From B4-G1 sp964393895 (GTDB taxonomy: Bacteria > Chloroflexota > Anaerolineae > B4-G1): a stretch of 42,777 nucleotides of DNA. The position numbers and the translations under genes were made by a program. The stretch spans positions 1 to 42,777 of the forward strand of contig CAYMWP010000022.1 of the NCBI GenBank assembly GCA_964393895.1, read 5' to 3'. This document shows positions 17,045-24,875 of the stretch, in pieces (position 1 is the stretch's first letter; each line of letters starts with the position of its first letter). The notes under the pieces were generated by a model. The model saw nothing but the letters and a program-made list of their open reading frames with translations. It was not told the DNA's origin and did not search any database.

Positions 17045-17890
17045 ATGGCGATGAGTGTCGAGTTCTTACAGGAGATTGACACGTTGGCAGAGAGCCAGGG
17101 TGGAGCGCGTATCATCCATCTCCGGGATGTGCGTGAGTTGGCTGCCAATCACGACTGCTCGATTCGAGAGGTGGAGTTGGCGGCGCTGGGGGCTGGCGTC
17201 GTTCCCTGGCGCTACCTGCGTAATCTGGGCACGGTTGGCATGGAGGGACAGGCCGCGCTACTGCGAGCCACGGCGGCGGTCGTGGGGCTGGGTGGGCTGG
17301 GGGGATACGTCACCGAGGCGCTGGCCCGCATGGGGGTGGGGCGGTTGATTCTGATAGACGGCGACCTTTTCGAGGAGCACAATTTCAACCGGCAACTCCT
17401 GAGCGCCGAGGCCAAACTGGGCGCCAGCAAGGTCGAGGTGGCCCGGCAGCGCGTCGCCGAGATCAACGGAGCTGTGAACGTGATCGGCCACGCGCTGATG
17501 CTCGACCGCGAGAATCTCCCGCAGCTACTGGAAGGGGCCGACGTGGTCGTGGACGCGCTCGACCGCTTGCCCACCCGCCTGATCCTGCAAAAGGGAGCGC
17601 AGGCGCTGGGTATTCCGATGGTGCACGGCAGCATCGCCGGTTACCTGGGACAGGTGATGACCATCTTACCCGGCGACCCCGGCCTGCGTGGCCTGTATGG
17701 AGATGGGGAGTTGCCGCAGCAGGGGTTGGAGGCGCAACTGGGCACCCCGGCAGCGACGCCGATGGCAGTGGCCGCCTGGGAGGCGCAGGAGGTCGTGAAA
17801 ACCATAACCGGCCGGGGAGAACTGCTACGCAACCGGCTGCTGGTGCTGGATATGGAATCAGGCGCGATCGAGATTTTGCGCCTGGGGTGA
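17045..17890 (+). CDS. ThiF/MoeB/HesA-family adenylyltransferase (E1-like)
   Basis: 281 residues. A Rossmann ATP-binding motif GLGGLGG (81-87), D105/D107 in LIDGD, N113, N115 and R116 in EHNFNRQ, and K129 in GASKVEVA are the standard nucleotide and Mg sites of E1-like adenylyltransferases. Such enzymes activate the C-terminal Gly of ThiS/MoaD-type proteins. The N-terminal 70 residues (PWRYLRNLGTVG) are an extension ahead of the fold. It has neither the CxxC zinc pairs nor a catalytic Cys downstream; C38 is the only Cys. It would therefore make an acyl-adenylate without a thioester. No MoaD/ThiS gene is nearby, but the tungstopterin enzyme at 21066-22949 makes a role in molybdo/tungstopterin sulfur transfer attractive (inference). 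An alternative start at 17051 has the better-spaced GAGG. Confidence 0.85.
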   Translation: MAMSVEFLQEIDTLAESQGGARIIHLRDVRELAANHDCSIREVELAALGAGVVPWRYLRNLGTVGMEGQAALLRATAAVVGLGGLGGYVTEALARMGVGRLILIDGDLFEEHNFNRQLLSAEAKLGASKVEVARQRVAEINGAVNVIGHALMLDRENLPQLLEGADVVVDALDRLPTRLILQKGAQALGIPMVHGSIAGYLGQVMTILPGDPGLRGLYGDGELPQQGLEAQLGTPAATPMAVAAWEAQEVVKTITGRGELLRNRLLVLDMESGAIEILRLG

Positions 17891-17901
17891 AGTGAGGAAA
17901 G

Positions 17902-18534
17902 ATGCTCAAACTTGAGACTTTGGCCGTCGGCGATTACGGGACCAATTGCTACCTGCTGACATGCCCGGAGACCGGCCGGGCGCTGTTGGTGGACCCCGGC
18001 GCGGACGCGGAGTCTATACTCGAACTGTGCGCGGGCGCGCAGGTGGGCCGCATCCTGCTCACCCACGGCCACTTTGACCACACCCTGGCATTGGATGAGG
18101 TGCGGGAGGCGCTGGGCGTGCCTGTGGGAATCCACCCGGCCGAAGCGGCCGCGTTTGGCATCCGGGCAGACTTTGAACTGCGGGACGGCGGGCGGCTGTG
18201 GGTGGGACGCTGCTACGTGCGCCTAGTCCACGTGCCGGGCCATACCCCCGGCAGCGTGGCCCTGCGCTTTGACCGGCGCGCTGTCGTGGGGGACGCGATC
18301 TTTCCCGGTGGCCCCGGTCACACCAACTCCCCCGAGGCGCTCCAGACAGCTTTGCTCAGTCTACAGCGCACCGTATTCACTTGGCCCGACGAGACTAGTC
18401 TCTACCCCGGTCACGGCGATTCCACCACCGTGGGGGCCGAGCGGTCTGCCTTCCAAGAGTTCCTGGCCCGCCCCCGCCCGTCAGAGTTGTGCGGGGACGT
18501 GACGTGGCAACCGCCGGGTGGCGCAAACTTGTAG
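17902..18534 (+). CDS. Metallo-beta-lactamase-fold hydrolase (glyoxalase II-like)
   Basis: 210 residues, the usual length of short glyoxalase-II-like hydrolases. The binuclear metal motif is THGHFDH (H55, H57, D59, H60), followed by the His of VPGHTPGS, the Asp of VVGDAIF and the His of LYPGHGDST, so all metal ligands are present. The N-terminus TLAVGDYGTNCYLL is typical of this group. GAGGAAAG precedes the ATG, and only 11 bp separate it from the ThiF-like gene, so the two are co-transcribed. Physiological substrates of this group are often unknown thioesters; hydroxyacylglutathione-like or protein thioesters are candidates. Linkage to the ThiF-like enzyme hints at sulfur-carrier chemistry, but nothing in the sequence proves it. 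Confidence 0.88.
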   Translation: MLKLETLAVGDYGTNCYLLTCPETGRALLVDPGADAESILELCAGAQVGRILLTHGHFDHTLALDEVREALGVPVGIHPAEAAAFGIRADFELRDGGRLWVGRCYVRLVHVPGHTPGSVALRFDRRAVVGDAIFPGGPGHTNSPEALQTALLSLQRTVFTWPDETSLYPGHGDSTTVGAERSAFQEFLARPRPSELCGDVTWQPPGGANL

Positions 18535-18582
18535 GGCGGGTTTCTTGCCCGCCATCAGCAGGGCGCGTATGGAAACGCGCCC
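18531..18582. terminator. Two GC-rich hairpins between convergent genes
   Basis: GGCGGG/CCCGCC (18535-18540 with 18548-18553), preceded by GTAG, and GGGCGCG/CGCGCCC (18561-18567 with 18576-18582) fill the gap between the convergent MBL and M42 genes. No T-run follows, so they may be dispersed repeats acting as transcription barriers. Confidence 0.5.
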
Positions 18583-18666
18583 CGCGATGTTGGGAAGATG
18601 CATTGCTTTCTTGGCACCTTTTGTGTCCCTGGTGGTTCAGAAATGGGGACATCTGGATGCTTACGT

Positions 18667-19731
18667 TTAAGGAGCCATCTCTGCCACCGTCTCCCCGTCC
18701 AGCTTTTCCACCGTGGCCACCAGCAGTTGCAGCGCCCGGTCGTAATCGTCCCGGTGGATGATGGAGGCGTGGCTGTGGATGTGGCGGGAGGGAACCCCCA
18801 GCACGACCGTCGGCACGCCGGTGCGGTGCAGGTGAATCTGCGAGCCGTCGGTCGCTCCACCGAGCATCGTCGAGAATTGGAGCGGTATCTCCAATTCCTC
18901 GGCCGTCTCGATCACCAGGTCGCGCAGGCCCAGGTTGGGGATCATGCGGGCGTCCAGCAACCAGAGGGTGGGCCCTGCCCCCAGTTTTACGTCCGATTCC
19001 TCCGGCGTGATGCCGGGCACGTCACCGCAGATGTCCGCTTCCAGGATGATGGCCAGGTCTGGGTTGACCATCTCGACGCTGGTTTTGGCCCCACGAGACC
19101 CGACTTCCTCCATCGCTGTGGCGACGCCGTAGAGCACGTTGGGGTGGGGGGCTTGGGAAAAGTGGCGCAGGGCGTCAATCGTCAGCGCTACGCCGACGCG
19201 ATCGTCGAACGCCTTGCTCATATAGGATTTGCCGTTCGCCATGACCTGGAAAGTTGTGGTGGGTACGGCCGGATCTCCCAGCCGCACGCCGGCCTCTTCT
19301 ACCTCTTCCTTAGAGGTCGCGCCGATGTCAATGTACATGTCCTTCTTTTCCACCATCTTTTTCCGCTCGTCGGCAGGGAGCATGTGGGGCGGCTTGGCCC
19401 CGATGATGCCGGCGAGGTCGCCCCGGTGGGTCTTGACGATGACTTGCTGGCCCAGGAGCACCTGATCCCACCAGCCGCCCAGGGGGTGGAACTTGAGGAA
19501 GCCTTCCTTTGTGATGTGGTGAACCATAAAGCCGACCTCGTCCATGTGGCTGGTCAGCATCACGCGTGGCCCGATCTCTCCCTGGCGGCAGATCAGGCTG
19601 CCGACGCGATCCTGTTCGATGGCGCCCAGTGGTTCCAGGTAGCGGCGCGTGAGGGCGCGGATCTCGGCCTCGTACCCCGGAACGCCGTGCGCTTCGGTGA
19701 GTTCACGTAGCAGTTGTTGTGTCCGGTCCAT
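18667..19731 (-). CDS. M42-family metallo-aminopeptidase
   Basis: 354 residues from the ATG at 19731, chosen because AGGAGG lies 6 bases upstream; the frame is open further upstream but without homology. The co-catalytic dizinc set of M42 is complete: H62 in TSHMDEVG, the Asp of FDDRVG (176/177), E208/E209 in AMEEVG, D233 in EADI and H319 in RHIHS. M42 enzymes (TET/FrvX-like) form large cytosolic oligomers that trim peptides from the N-terminus and feed amino acids into catabolism. It is the last gene of the minus-strand block, 98 bp after the saccharopine-dehydrogenase-like gene, with a small palindrome between them. Endoglucanase names given to this family in databases should be ignored. 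Confidence 0.92.
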   Translation of the reverse strand: MDRTQQLLRELTEAHGVPGYEAEIRALTRRYLEPLGAIEQDRVGSLICRQGEIGPRVMLTSHMDEVGFMVHHITKEGFLKFHPLGGWWDQVLLGQQVIVKTHRGDLAGIIGAKPPHMLPADERKKMVEKKDMYIDIGATSKEEVEEAGVRLGDPAVPTTTFQVMANGKSYMSKAFDDRVGVALTIDALRHFSQAPHPNVLYGVATAMEEVGSRGAKTSVEMVNPDLAIILEADICGDVPGITPEESDVKLGAGPTLWLLDARMIPNLGLRDLVIETAEELEIPLQFSTMLGGATDGSQIHLHRTGVPTVVLGVPSRHIHSHASIIHRDDYDRALQLLVATVEKLDGETVAEMAP

Positions 19732-19803
19732 TTGACCTCCTGGTGTTTTTGCAAGAGATGGTACTCGATTTCGCCGGATTTGTCCAGCGGAGGATAGCAG
19801 AAA

Positions 19804-19818
19804 AGAAACCTGGTTTCT
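19804..19818. repeat. AGAAACC-T-GGTTTCT palindrome
   Basis: A perfect 7+7 bp palindrome around one base lies between the M42 and saccharopine-dehydrogenase-like genes. The same core occurs at 21023-21056 and inside the C25 protease at 5865-5931. Confidence 0.7.
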
Positions 19819-19829
19819 CTTGAGCAGTG

Positions 19830-20999
19830 CTACAGAAACTCGGTGACGCTCACCCGCGTGTAGATTTCCCGCTGCTCCAACTCCTTGAAGAAGGGCACAG
19901 GATCGAGCACTGCCTCGGGGGGATGGACGCCCGGCGGGATGCGCCCCTCGGCCAGCCAGATGGCCGCGCGGGCCGGGGCCACGCCCGTGGGCAGCGCCCC
20001 CTTGCAGGTCAGCGTGCCCAACCGGTAGGTGATCTCCTTCCCATCTTTCGTCCCCCGCACCTCGGTGACGATCTCTTTGACCCAATCCGGCGGCTGCGTC
20101 TTGGGCGGAGCCAAAAAGTCGGTGATGGGCGGGACGTAATCGGCCATCAGCGCCACCAGCAGATCGCGCGGCACGACCGATTGTCCCTTCACGTTCACCG
20201 CATCCCGCCCGGCGAAGCCAAAATCGGCCAGCACGCGCACCTTTTCCACCGTCTCCTGCGCCATGCCCCAGTAGTTAATCTTGAAGAAAACCTCCTGCAC
20301 GCCCTTGTCCTGGAAAGTGACCGGCAGCGTGGCGACCTCGGAGTGGAGCGAGAGGTGCATCGGCAGCAGGCCCAGGGGCGGGGCGAACCAGTAATCCTCG
20401 AACTCGCTCAGCGGCTCACAGGGCACGAACTCGCCATCGCGGTAGACCATCGGCGGCTCGGTCAACTCGTCCACGATGGTGGGGACGGCGTAGGTGAAAC
20501 GCACATCGTCCGGCGGGGGCGGCTTGATGCCGTCATAGATGCGGATGTATTCGATGGTGTCCAGCCGGTCGGCGGCGTAGCGGGCCTGGACGTTGGGCAC
20601 GCCCGGCGCCGACCCCATCCCCAACACCGCGCTCACCCCCGCCTCGGCGAAGCGGTCGCTCAACTTTAGTTGCTTGCGGGTGGTGTGGAAGAGGCCGCCC
20701 ATATCGGTGTAGCAGGCGCCCGCTTCCAGACAGGCCTCCATCACCGGCAGGTTGGTGTAGTAGACGGTCGCGTTGAGGCAAGTATCCGCCCCTTGGAGCA
20801 GACCGACCAGCGCATCTTGATCGTTCAAATCCACTTGCTGGAGCGTGGCCTTGTCACTGCCGACGGTCTCCGCCACCGTGCGGGCCTGGACCATATCCCG
20901 GTCGGCGATGACCACTTCACCGACCCGCTGGTCGCCCGCCAGGTCTTGAACGGCGATGCAGCCCATCTTTCCTGCGCCGCCCAACACGATGATCTTCAT
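19830..20999 (-). CDS. Saccharopine-dehydrogenase-family oxidoreductase (paralogue 1)
   Basis: 389 residues, with GAGGAG 7 bases before the ATG. The N-terminal Rossmann fold opens MKIIVLGGAGKMG (dinucleotide motif at 7-13), with ADRD at the end of strand 2 and CLNATVYYTN in the usual place. The C-terminal half is the substrate-binding/dimer domain of the lysine 6-dehydrogenase/saccharopine dehydrogenase group. These enzymes oxidise or form secondary amines or an amino group next to a carboxylate using NAD(P). The exact substrate cannot be read from sequence; lysine, saccharopine-like adducts or carboxylated polyamines are candidates. A second paralogue sits at 29127-30266, and the aldehyde- and amine-handling neighbours support amine catabolism. 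Confidence 0.85.
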   Translation of the reverse strand: MKIIVLGGAGKMGCIAVQDLAGDQRVGEVVIADRDMVQARTVAETVGSDKATLQQVDLNDQDALVGLLQGADTCLNATVYYTNLPVMEACLEAGACYTDMGGLFHTTRKQLKLSDRFAEAGVSAVLGMGSAPGVPNVQARYAADRLDTIEYIRIYDGIKPPPPDDVRFTYAVPTIVDELTEPPMVYRDGEFVPCEPLSEFEDYWFAPPLGLLPMHLSLHSEVATLPVTFQDKGVQEVFFKINYWGMAQETVEKVRVLADFGFAGRDAVNVKGQSVVPRDLLVALMADYVPPITDFLAPPKTQPPDWVKEIVTEVRGTKDGKEITYRLGTLTCKGALPTGVAPARAAIWLAEGRIPPGVHPPEAVLDPVPFFKELEQREIYTRVSVTEFL

Positions 21000-21022
21000 A
21001 GTATTCTCCTCGTAAGATAGAA

Positions 21023-21056
21023 AGAAACCAGGCTTTTCAGAAAAAACCTGGTTTCT
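21023..21056. repeat. AGAAACCAGG/CCTGGTTTCT inverted repeat
   Basis: Perfect 10-bp arms (21023-21032 and 21047-21056) with a 14-base loop lie in the 66-bp gap after the AOR stop codon. In the minus direction the stem is followed by a T-rich tract, so it could end AOR transcription weakly. It belongs to the family seen at 5865 and 19804. Confidence 0.65.
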
Positions 21057-21065
21057 AAAACTGGT

Positions 21066-22949
21066 TTAAAGGCTCAAGTCGTCCGCCACCCAGCCGAGGG
21101 CCAACTCCTCCAACTTGGCCCGCGTCGGACGGCCGCTCTCGTCCCACCCTGCCATGCGGTAGTAGAGCGATTTTGCAGTCTCCACTTCCTCGGCGGTGAC
21201 CGCCACCCCGTCGGATTTGCCGCCCTGTAATGGAACCAATAGCTTGGGCGGCACGGTGTCCGCTTCCGCGCCGGTTCCCTCGCGGGCATTAAAGGCGCGC
21301 ATCAAGTTGAGCCGTCGCTCGCCCACCTTCATCAACTCCCACAGGCTGACGTTCCAACCCGTGACCCCGCGCACGGCGTCCACCAGTTGGCTGGGGCCGT
21401 AGAGGTGCCAGGACGGGCCAAAGACAAACAGACAGACGCTGATAGAGTCCATGGCGCTGTACATGCACTGGGTGTAAAAGGCATAGCGTACCTTCTCGCC
21501 GTTCAGCACGTCTCCCGGCTGTGGATCCAGCAAGTCCAGTTCCGCCATGCGGTCGGGGTACCAGCCGTAGCAGTCGTCGTGCTCGCTCGACTCGTGGTCG
21601 GCGCCAAAGGGATTGACGGCGTAGATGAGGGCCAGGCTGCGCTTGACCTGGGGCATGTGGGCCGGCAGTTCGTGCTTCTTGACCGCTACCACCAACTCTT
21701 GGCCCACGCCCAGCGCCTCGGCGGCGCGGGCGGAACCCTCTCCCAACACGCGCCCGAACCCCTCCCGCTTGCCGATGAGTTCCACCATCTGTACCATCGC
21801 CTCGGCGTTGCCAAAGCGTAGGACGACGCCGCCCGTATCCTCCACGGTGAGCGACCCCCGCTCAAAGCAGTCCATTGCCCAGGCGACCGTCGCGCCGCAG
21901 GAGATGGTGTCCATCCCGTACATGTTGCACAGTTGGTTGGCGCGGGCGATTGCTGCCAGGTCGGAGACGGAGCAGTAGGAGCCCATCGTGGCGACCGTCT
22001 CGTACTCCGGGCCACCGTAGCGGGGATCCACCAGAAACGGCCCCTCGGTTACCTCGACCACCCGCTTGCAGCGTACCACGCAGCCGAAGCAGGTATCCCG
22101 CTCTTTGAGGATCGTTTCGGCCATGCGCTGCCCACTTATGGCCTCGGCCCCCTCGAAGGCGCCGCTCGACCAGTTGCGGGTGGGCAGTCCACCTTTCTCG
22201 TCCTGCGAGGGCACGATCTCGGCCGTGCCCGCCAGTCCCATCCCGTATATGTCCGAGTCCTCAAAGTTGTCGGCGCCCCACTTGGCGACTGCCTTCACCG
22301 CGTCGGGGTCGGCCAGTGCAGGCCGGTTGCGCCCCCGGACGGCCACCGCTTTGAGGTTCTTGGAACCCATCACCGTCCCCATTCCAGTGCGTCCGTTGGC
22401 CCGATTGGCGCCGCTGATCAACGCGCCGAAGCGCACCCCTTTCTCGCCTGCCGGGCCGCACTGGAGCACCTGAATGCGCTCGTCGTCCAGTTCCTCCCGG
22501 ATGGCGTCTTCCACGTCGGCGGTGAACTTGCCCCAGAGATGGGCCGCGTCTCGCAGCTCTGCCTCCCCGTCGTACAGCCACAGATACACGGGCTTTGCGG
22601 CCCGGCCTCGGATCACGATGCCATCGAATCCGGCCGCCTTGAGCTCCGCCGGCCAAAATCCACCGGACTGCGAGTCACCGACGAGGCCGGTGACGGGCGA
22701 CTTGGCCGTGGCAGTGACGCGCGATTGGCCGGAGAAGGGCGCACCGGTGACGACGCCCGTCATCAGGCTGAGCGTGTTCTCCTGCCCCAGCGGGTCGGCG
22801 CCGGGCGGGGTGTGCTTGAGGAGGTAGTAGACGCCCATCGCGCTCCCGCCCATGTACTTGCGGTAGAAAGCCTCTCCAGGCTCCTCCACCTCGAGTTTGC
22901 CCGTCGTCAAGTCAACGTGCAAGATTTTGTCGTGGTATCCGTAAGCCAT
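21066..22949 (-). CDS. aor: Tungsten-dependent aldehyde:ferredoxin oxidoreductase
   Basis: 627 residues from the ATG at 22949, where GGAGGT sits 5 bases upstream; an ATG 12 bases earlier overlaps that site and is less likely. AOR-family features run in order: the N-terminal domain (ILHVDLTTGKLEVEEPGE, YMGGSAMGVYYLL), the pterin-binding stretch GRTGMGTVMGSKNLKAVAVR, three [4Fe-4S] Cys in CFGCVVRC (about 286, 289, 293), and the fourth near residue 506 in DSISVCLF. AOR holds a bis-pterin tungsten site and oxidises aldehydes to carboxylic acids, reducing ferredoxin; the reverse is possible. In this operon it is likely to oxidise semialdehydes or aldehydes from amine breakdown. Cofactor insertion may use the ThiF-like protein at 17045-17890 (inference). 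The length is usual for the family. Confidence 0.95.
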   Translation of the reverse strand: MAYGYHDKILHVDLTTGKLEVEEPGEAFYRKYMGGSAMGVYYLLKHTPPGADPLGQENTLSLMTGVVTGAPFSGQSRVTATAKSPVTGLVGDSQSGGFWPAELKAAGFDGIVIRGRAAKPVYLWLYDGEAELRDAAHLWGKFTADVEDAIREELDDERIQVLQCGPAGEKGVRFGALISGANRANGRTGMGTVMGSKNLKAVAVRGRNRPALADPDAVKAVAKWGADNFEDSDIYGMGLAGTAEIVPSQDEKGGLPTRNWSSGAFEGAEAISGQRMAETILKERDTCFGCVVRCKRVVEVTEGPFLVDPRYGGPEYETVATMGSYCSVSDLAAIARANQLCNMYGMDTISCGATVAWAMDCFERGSLTVEDTGGVVLRFGNAEAMVQMVELIGKREGFGRVLGEGSARAAEALGVGQELVVAVKKHELPAHMPQVKRSLALIYAVNPFGADHESSEHDDCYGWYPDRMAELDLLDPQPGDVLNGEKVRYAFYTQCMYSAMDSISVCLFVFGPSWHLYGPSQLVDAVRGVTGWNVSLWELMKVGERRLNLMRAFNAREGTGAEADTVPPKLLVPLQGGKSDGVAVTAEEVETAKSLYYRMAGWDESGRPTRAKLEELALGWVADDLSL

Positions 22950-22966
22950 AGCGACCTCCATTTGAT

Positions 22967-22994
22967 GTTTTACGTTTCACGTTTGACGTTTTAC
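22967..22994. repeat. Four-unit heptamer array overlapping an aminotransferase stop codon
   Basis: Four contiguous units of GTTTNAC (two are GTTTTAC) lie just upstream of the AOR ribosome site. The TGA stop of the minus-strand aminotransferase gene (22977-22979) and its last codons are formed by these units. Confidence 0.85.
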
Positions 22995-24293
22995 TTCCCT
23001 CACCGCTTCCTCAAACGCCGTCAGCGTCTCGGCGATCACCGGCTCGCTGTGGCTGTAGCAGAGGAACCAGGGCTCGCGGCCGTCGCTATCGGGCATGATG
23101 CCTCGCTCGATCAGGGCCATTGCCAAGCGCTCGTAGAGGGCGCCGTCTCCAGCGCAATAGGCGCGAAAGTCGGTTGGCTCCTCCTCCACCCCGAGGATAA
23201 AGCTGAACATTGGCGGCAGTCCGGTCATGCAGTGAGGGATGCCGGCGCGGGTCAGAATTTCGTCAATGCCGCCCATCAACTTTTGGCCGTTCTCAAAGAT
23301 GGTCTCGATGATGGGCTGAGTTTCCAGTATCTCCAGTGTCGCGTTCGCCGCGGCCGCGCCGGCGACGTTCCCTGAGTAGGTGCCGCCGTGAGCCACACTG
23401 CCGTACCCGATGACGGACATCACCTCTTCCTTCCCGCCAATCGCAGCGATGGGAAAGCCGTTGCCCATCGCCTTGGCGTAGGTGACCAGGTCGGCCCTGA
23501 CGCCAAAGTATTCCTGCGCCCCGCCGTTGGCGATGCGGAAGCCGGTCTTGACCTCGTCAAAGATGAGGATGATGCCGTACTTGGTGCACAGCTCGCGCAC
23601 CTTTTCCAGCCAGCCGGGCTGAGGCAGGATACCGGCGGCGTTGCCCAGCATCGGCTCCACAAAAATGGCGGCCAGCTCGTGCCAGCGGGCCTCGACCGTC
23701 TCCTCCAATATCTCCAAGTCGTTAAAGGGCAGGTTGATGACGTATTGGCGGATGCCCTCCGGGATGCCAGAGCTGGACTGCACGTTGATGGGGTTGCGGC
23801 GGGAACCCAGTGCGCTGGCCGGTACCCCGGCCGTGCTGAAGAGCACGTAATCGTGCATGCCGTGATACTGGCCCTCGAACTTGATAAAGCGCTCCCGGCC
23901 CGTGTAGCCGCGGGCGACGCGCAGCGCGTGCATCGTCACCTCGGTGCCAGTGTTGCCCAGGCGCACCTTGTCCACGCCGGTCATACGGACGAGCTGCTCG
24001 GCTACCTGGATCTCCACAGGGGTGGTCCAGGCAAAGAGCGTGCTATCTTGGATCGCCGTGGCTACCCGTTTCACAACTTGTGGGTAGGCGTGGCCCAGGA
24101 TGACGGGGCCAAAGGCCAGCCGGTAATCAATGTACCGGTTTTCGTCCATATCCCAGATGTGGGCCCCCTCACCCCGCATGACCACCAGCGTGTCCTCGTC
24201 CCCCCAGTAGCGAAAGTTCGAGTTGACGCCGTGGGGGATGAACTGCTTTGCTTTCTGGAACGAGGCGCGTGTTTGAGTCAAATCGCGTGTCAT
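22977..24293 (-). CDS. Class III aminotransferase, glutamate-1-semialdehyde-aminomutase-like
   Basis: 438 residues, start preceded by AAAGGAG. The fold-type I PLP enzyme signature is complete: GNTGTEVTMHALRVAR for phosphate contacts, FIKFEGQYHGMHD, IFDEVKTGFR with the PLP-ring Asp, and the Schiff-base lysine K274 in TYAKAMGNGFP. The N-terminus (FIPHGVNSNFRYW) matches the GSA-aminomutase branch. No heme-pathway gene is nearby, so a catabolic omega- or beta-aminotransferase role is more likely than tetrapyrrole synthesis. With the malonate/methylmalonate-semialdehyde dehydrogenase two genes upstream, beta-alanine or 3-aminoisobutyrate is a good substrate guess (inference). A heptamer array supplies its last codons and stop. 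Confidence 0.85.
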   Translation of the reverse strand: MTRDLTQTRASFQKAKQFIPHGVNSNFRYWGDEDTLVVMRGEGAHIWDMDENRYIDYRLAFGPVILGHAYPQVVKRVATAIQDSTLFAWTTPVEIQVAEQLVRMTGVDKVRLGNTGTEVTMHALRVARGYTGRERFIKFEGQYHGMHDYVLFSTAGVPASALGSRRNPINVQSSSGIPEGIRQYVINLPFNDLEILEETVEARWHELAAIFVEPMLGNAAGILPQPGWLEKVRELCTKYGIILIFDEVKTGFRIANGGAQEYFGVRADLVTYAKAMGNGFPIAAIGGKEEVMSVIGYGSVAHGGTYSGNVAGAAAANATLEILETQPIIETIFENGQKLMGGIDEILTRAGIPHCMTGLPPMFSFILGVEEEPTDFRAYCAGDGALYERLAMALIERGIMPDSDGREPWFLCYSHSEPVIAETLTAFEEAVREVKRQT

Positions 24294-24360
24294 ATTACTC
24301 TCCTTTACCTGCTGAGACCCTAAATGTTTCAGAAAAGTATCCTTTCAAAAAGTTGGGGGG

Positions 24361-24383
24361 AGGGCGGAATGGTATTCCGCCCT
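24361..24383. repeat. Perfect 10-bp hairpin in the gap after the ferritin-like gene
   Basis: AGGGCGGAAT, loop GGT, ATTCCGCCCT lies in the 129-bp gap between the aminotransferase start and the ferritin-like stop. Read on the minus strand, it starts GTAGGGCGG and is followed about 9 bases later by a T-run, so it may attenuate transcription. It resembles the elements at 12441 and 18531. Confidence 0.65.
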
Positions 24384-24422
24384 ACATTACCCCGGTTTAT
24401 TGAGATGATACTCAGAAAGCCT

Positions 24423-24875
24423 TTAGGGCCTGGCGTCCAGCAGCGATTGTAGCTTGACCTGGCGCTTGTTCCTCTTTTTGGCCACTCGCTTGAACGCCAT
24501 CGGTATGGTGGCCAGCAGTGATTCCGACCGCCGGGCCACCTCCAGGTAGAACTCGCAGGCTTTCTCTTCGAGCGCAAGGGCCATCTTCAAGGCATCGGCG
24601 TAGCCAACGTCCTCCGCCAGCGCCGTCTCGACGACGTAATCCGCCAGGTTCATACCTTCGAAGGCGTAGCTGGCTTCCAGGGCGTCCGAGATGGTCTCCT
24701 GGTAGGTTCTGACCACCCAAGTCTTGTGCTTCTCGCCAGCCTCGGCAAAGGCCGAAAATGTCTCCCTGTTCTCCGGCCATCGCTCGGCCAACTCGCCGTA
24801 AAAGGTCGAGGATCTGTTCTCGAGCTCTTCGGTAAAGCTGACGATGGCGGCAGCGGTTAGACTTCCGTTTGCCAT
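24423..24875 (-). CDS. Ferritin-like/rubrerythrin-like small four-helix protein
   Basis: 150 residues. The ATG at 24875 overlaps the TAA of the upstream dehydrogenase (TAATG), and GAGGTGG lies 6 bases before it. The predicted helices carry carboxylates in the rubrerythrin pattern: E and Y in EELENRSSTFYGEL, E with H in EAGEKHKTW, and E in ALALEEKACEFYLEVA, enough for a diiron or similar centre. No rubredoxin CxxC module is present. The C-terminus is strongly basic (RVAKKRNKRQVKLQ). Members of this group handle peroxide, iron or radical chemistry in anaerobes. Translational coupling to a CoA-acylating semialdehyde dehydrogenase is unusual and suggests protection or an oxidase-like accessory role (inference). 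Confidence 0.7.
   Translation of the reverse strand: MANGSLTAAAIVSFTEELENRSSTFYGELAERWPENRETFSAFAEAGEKHKTWVVRTYQETISDALEASYAFEGMNLADYVVETALAEDVGYADALKMALALEEKACEFYLEVARRSESLLATIPMAFKRVAKKRNKRQVKLQSLLDARP

Noticed and set aside
19732..20085. Upstream extension of the M42 gene into the saccharopine-dehydrogenase-like gene
   Set aside because: M42 homology begins at the ATG at 19731, which has AGGAGG in front; the upstream frame is antisense-like sequence in another gene.
21933..23375. Plus-strand open frame of 480 codons across AOR and the aminotransferase
   Set aside because: It spans two clear minus-strand genes and the repeat array, with no domain of its own.
22977..24293. hemL (true glutamate-1-semialdehyde aminomutase) assignment
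   Set aside because: The fold matches, but no other tetrapyrrole gene is present and the neighbours point to amine catabolism, so I kept a general class III aminotransferase call.
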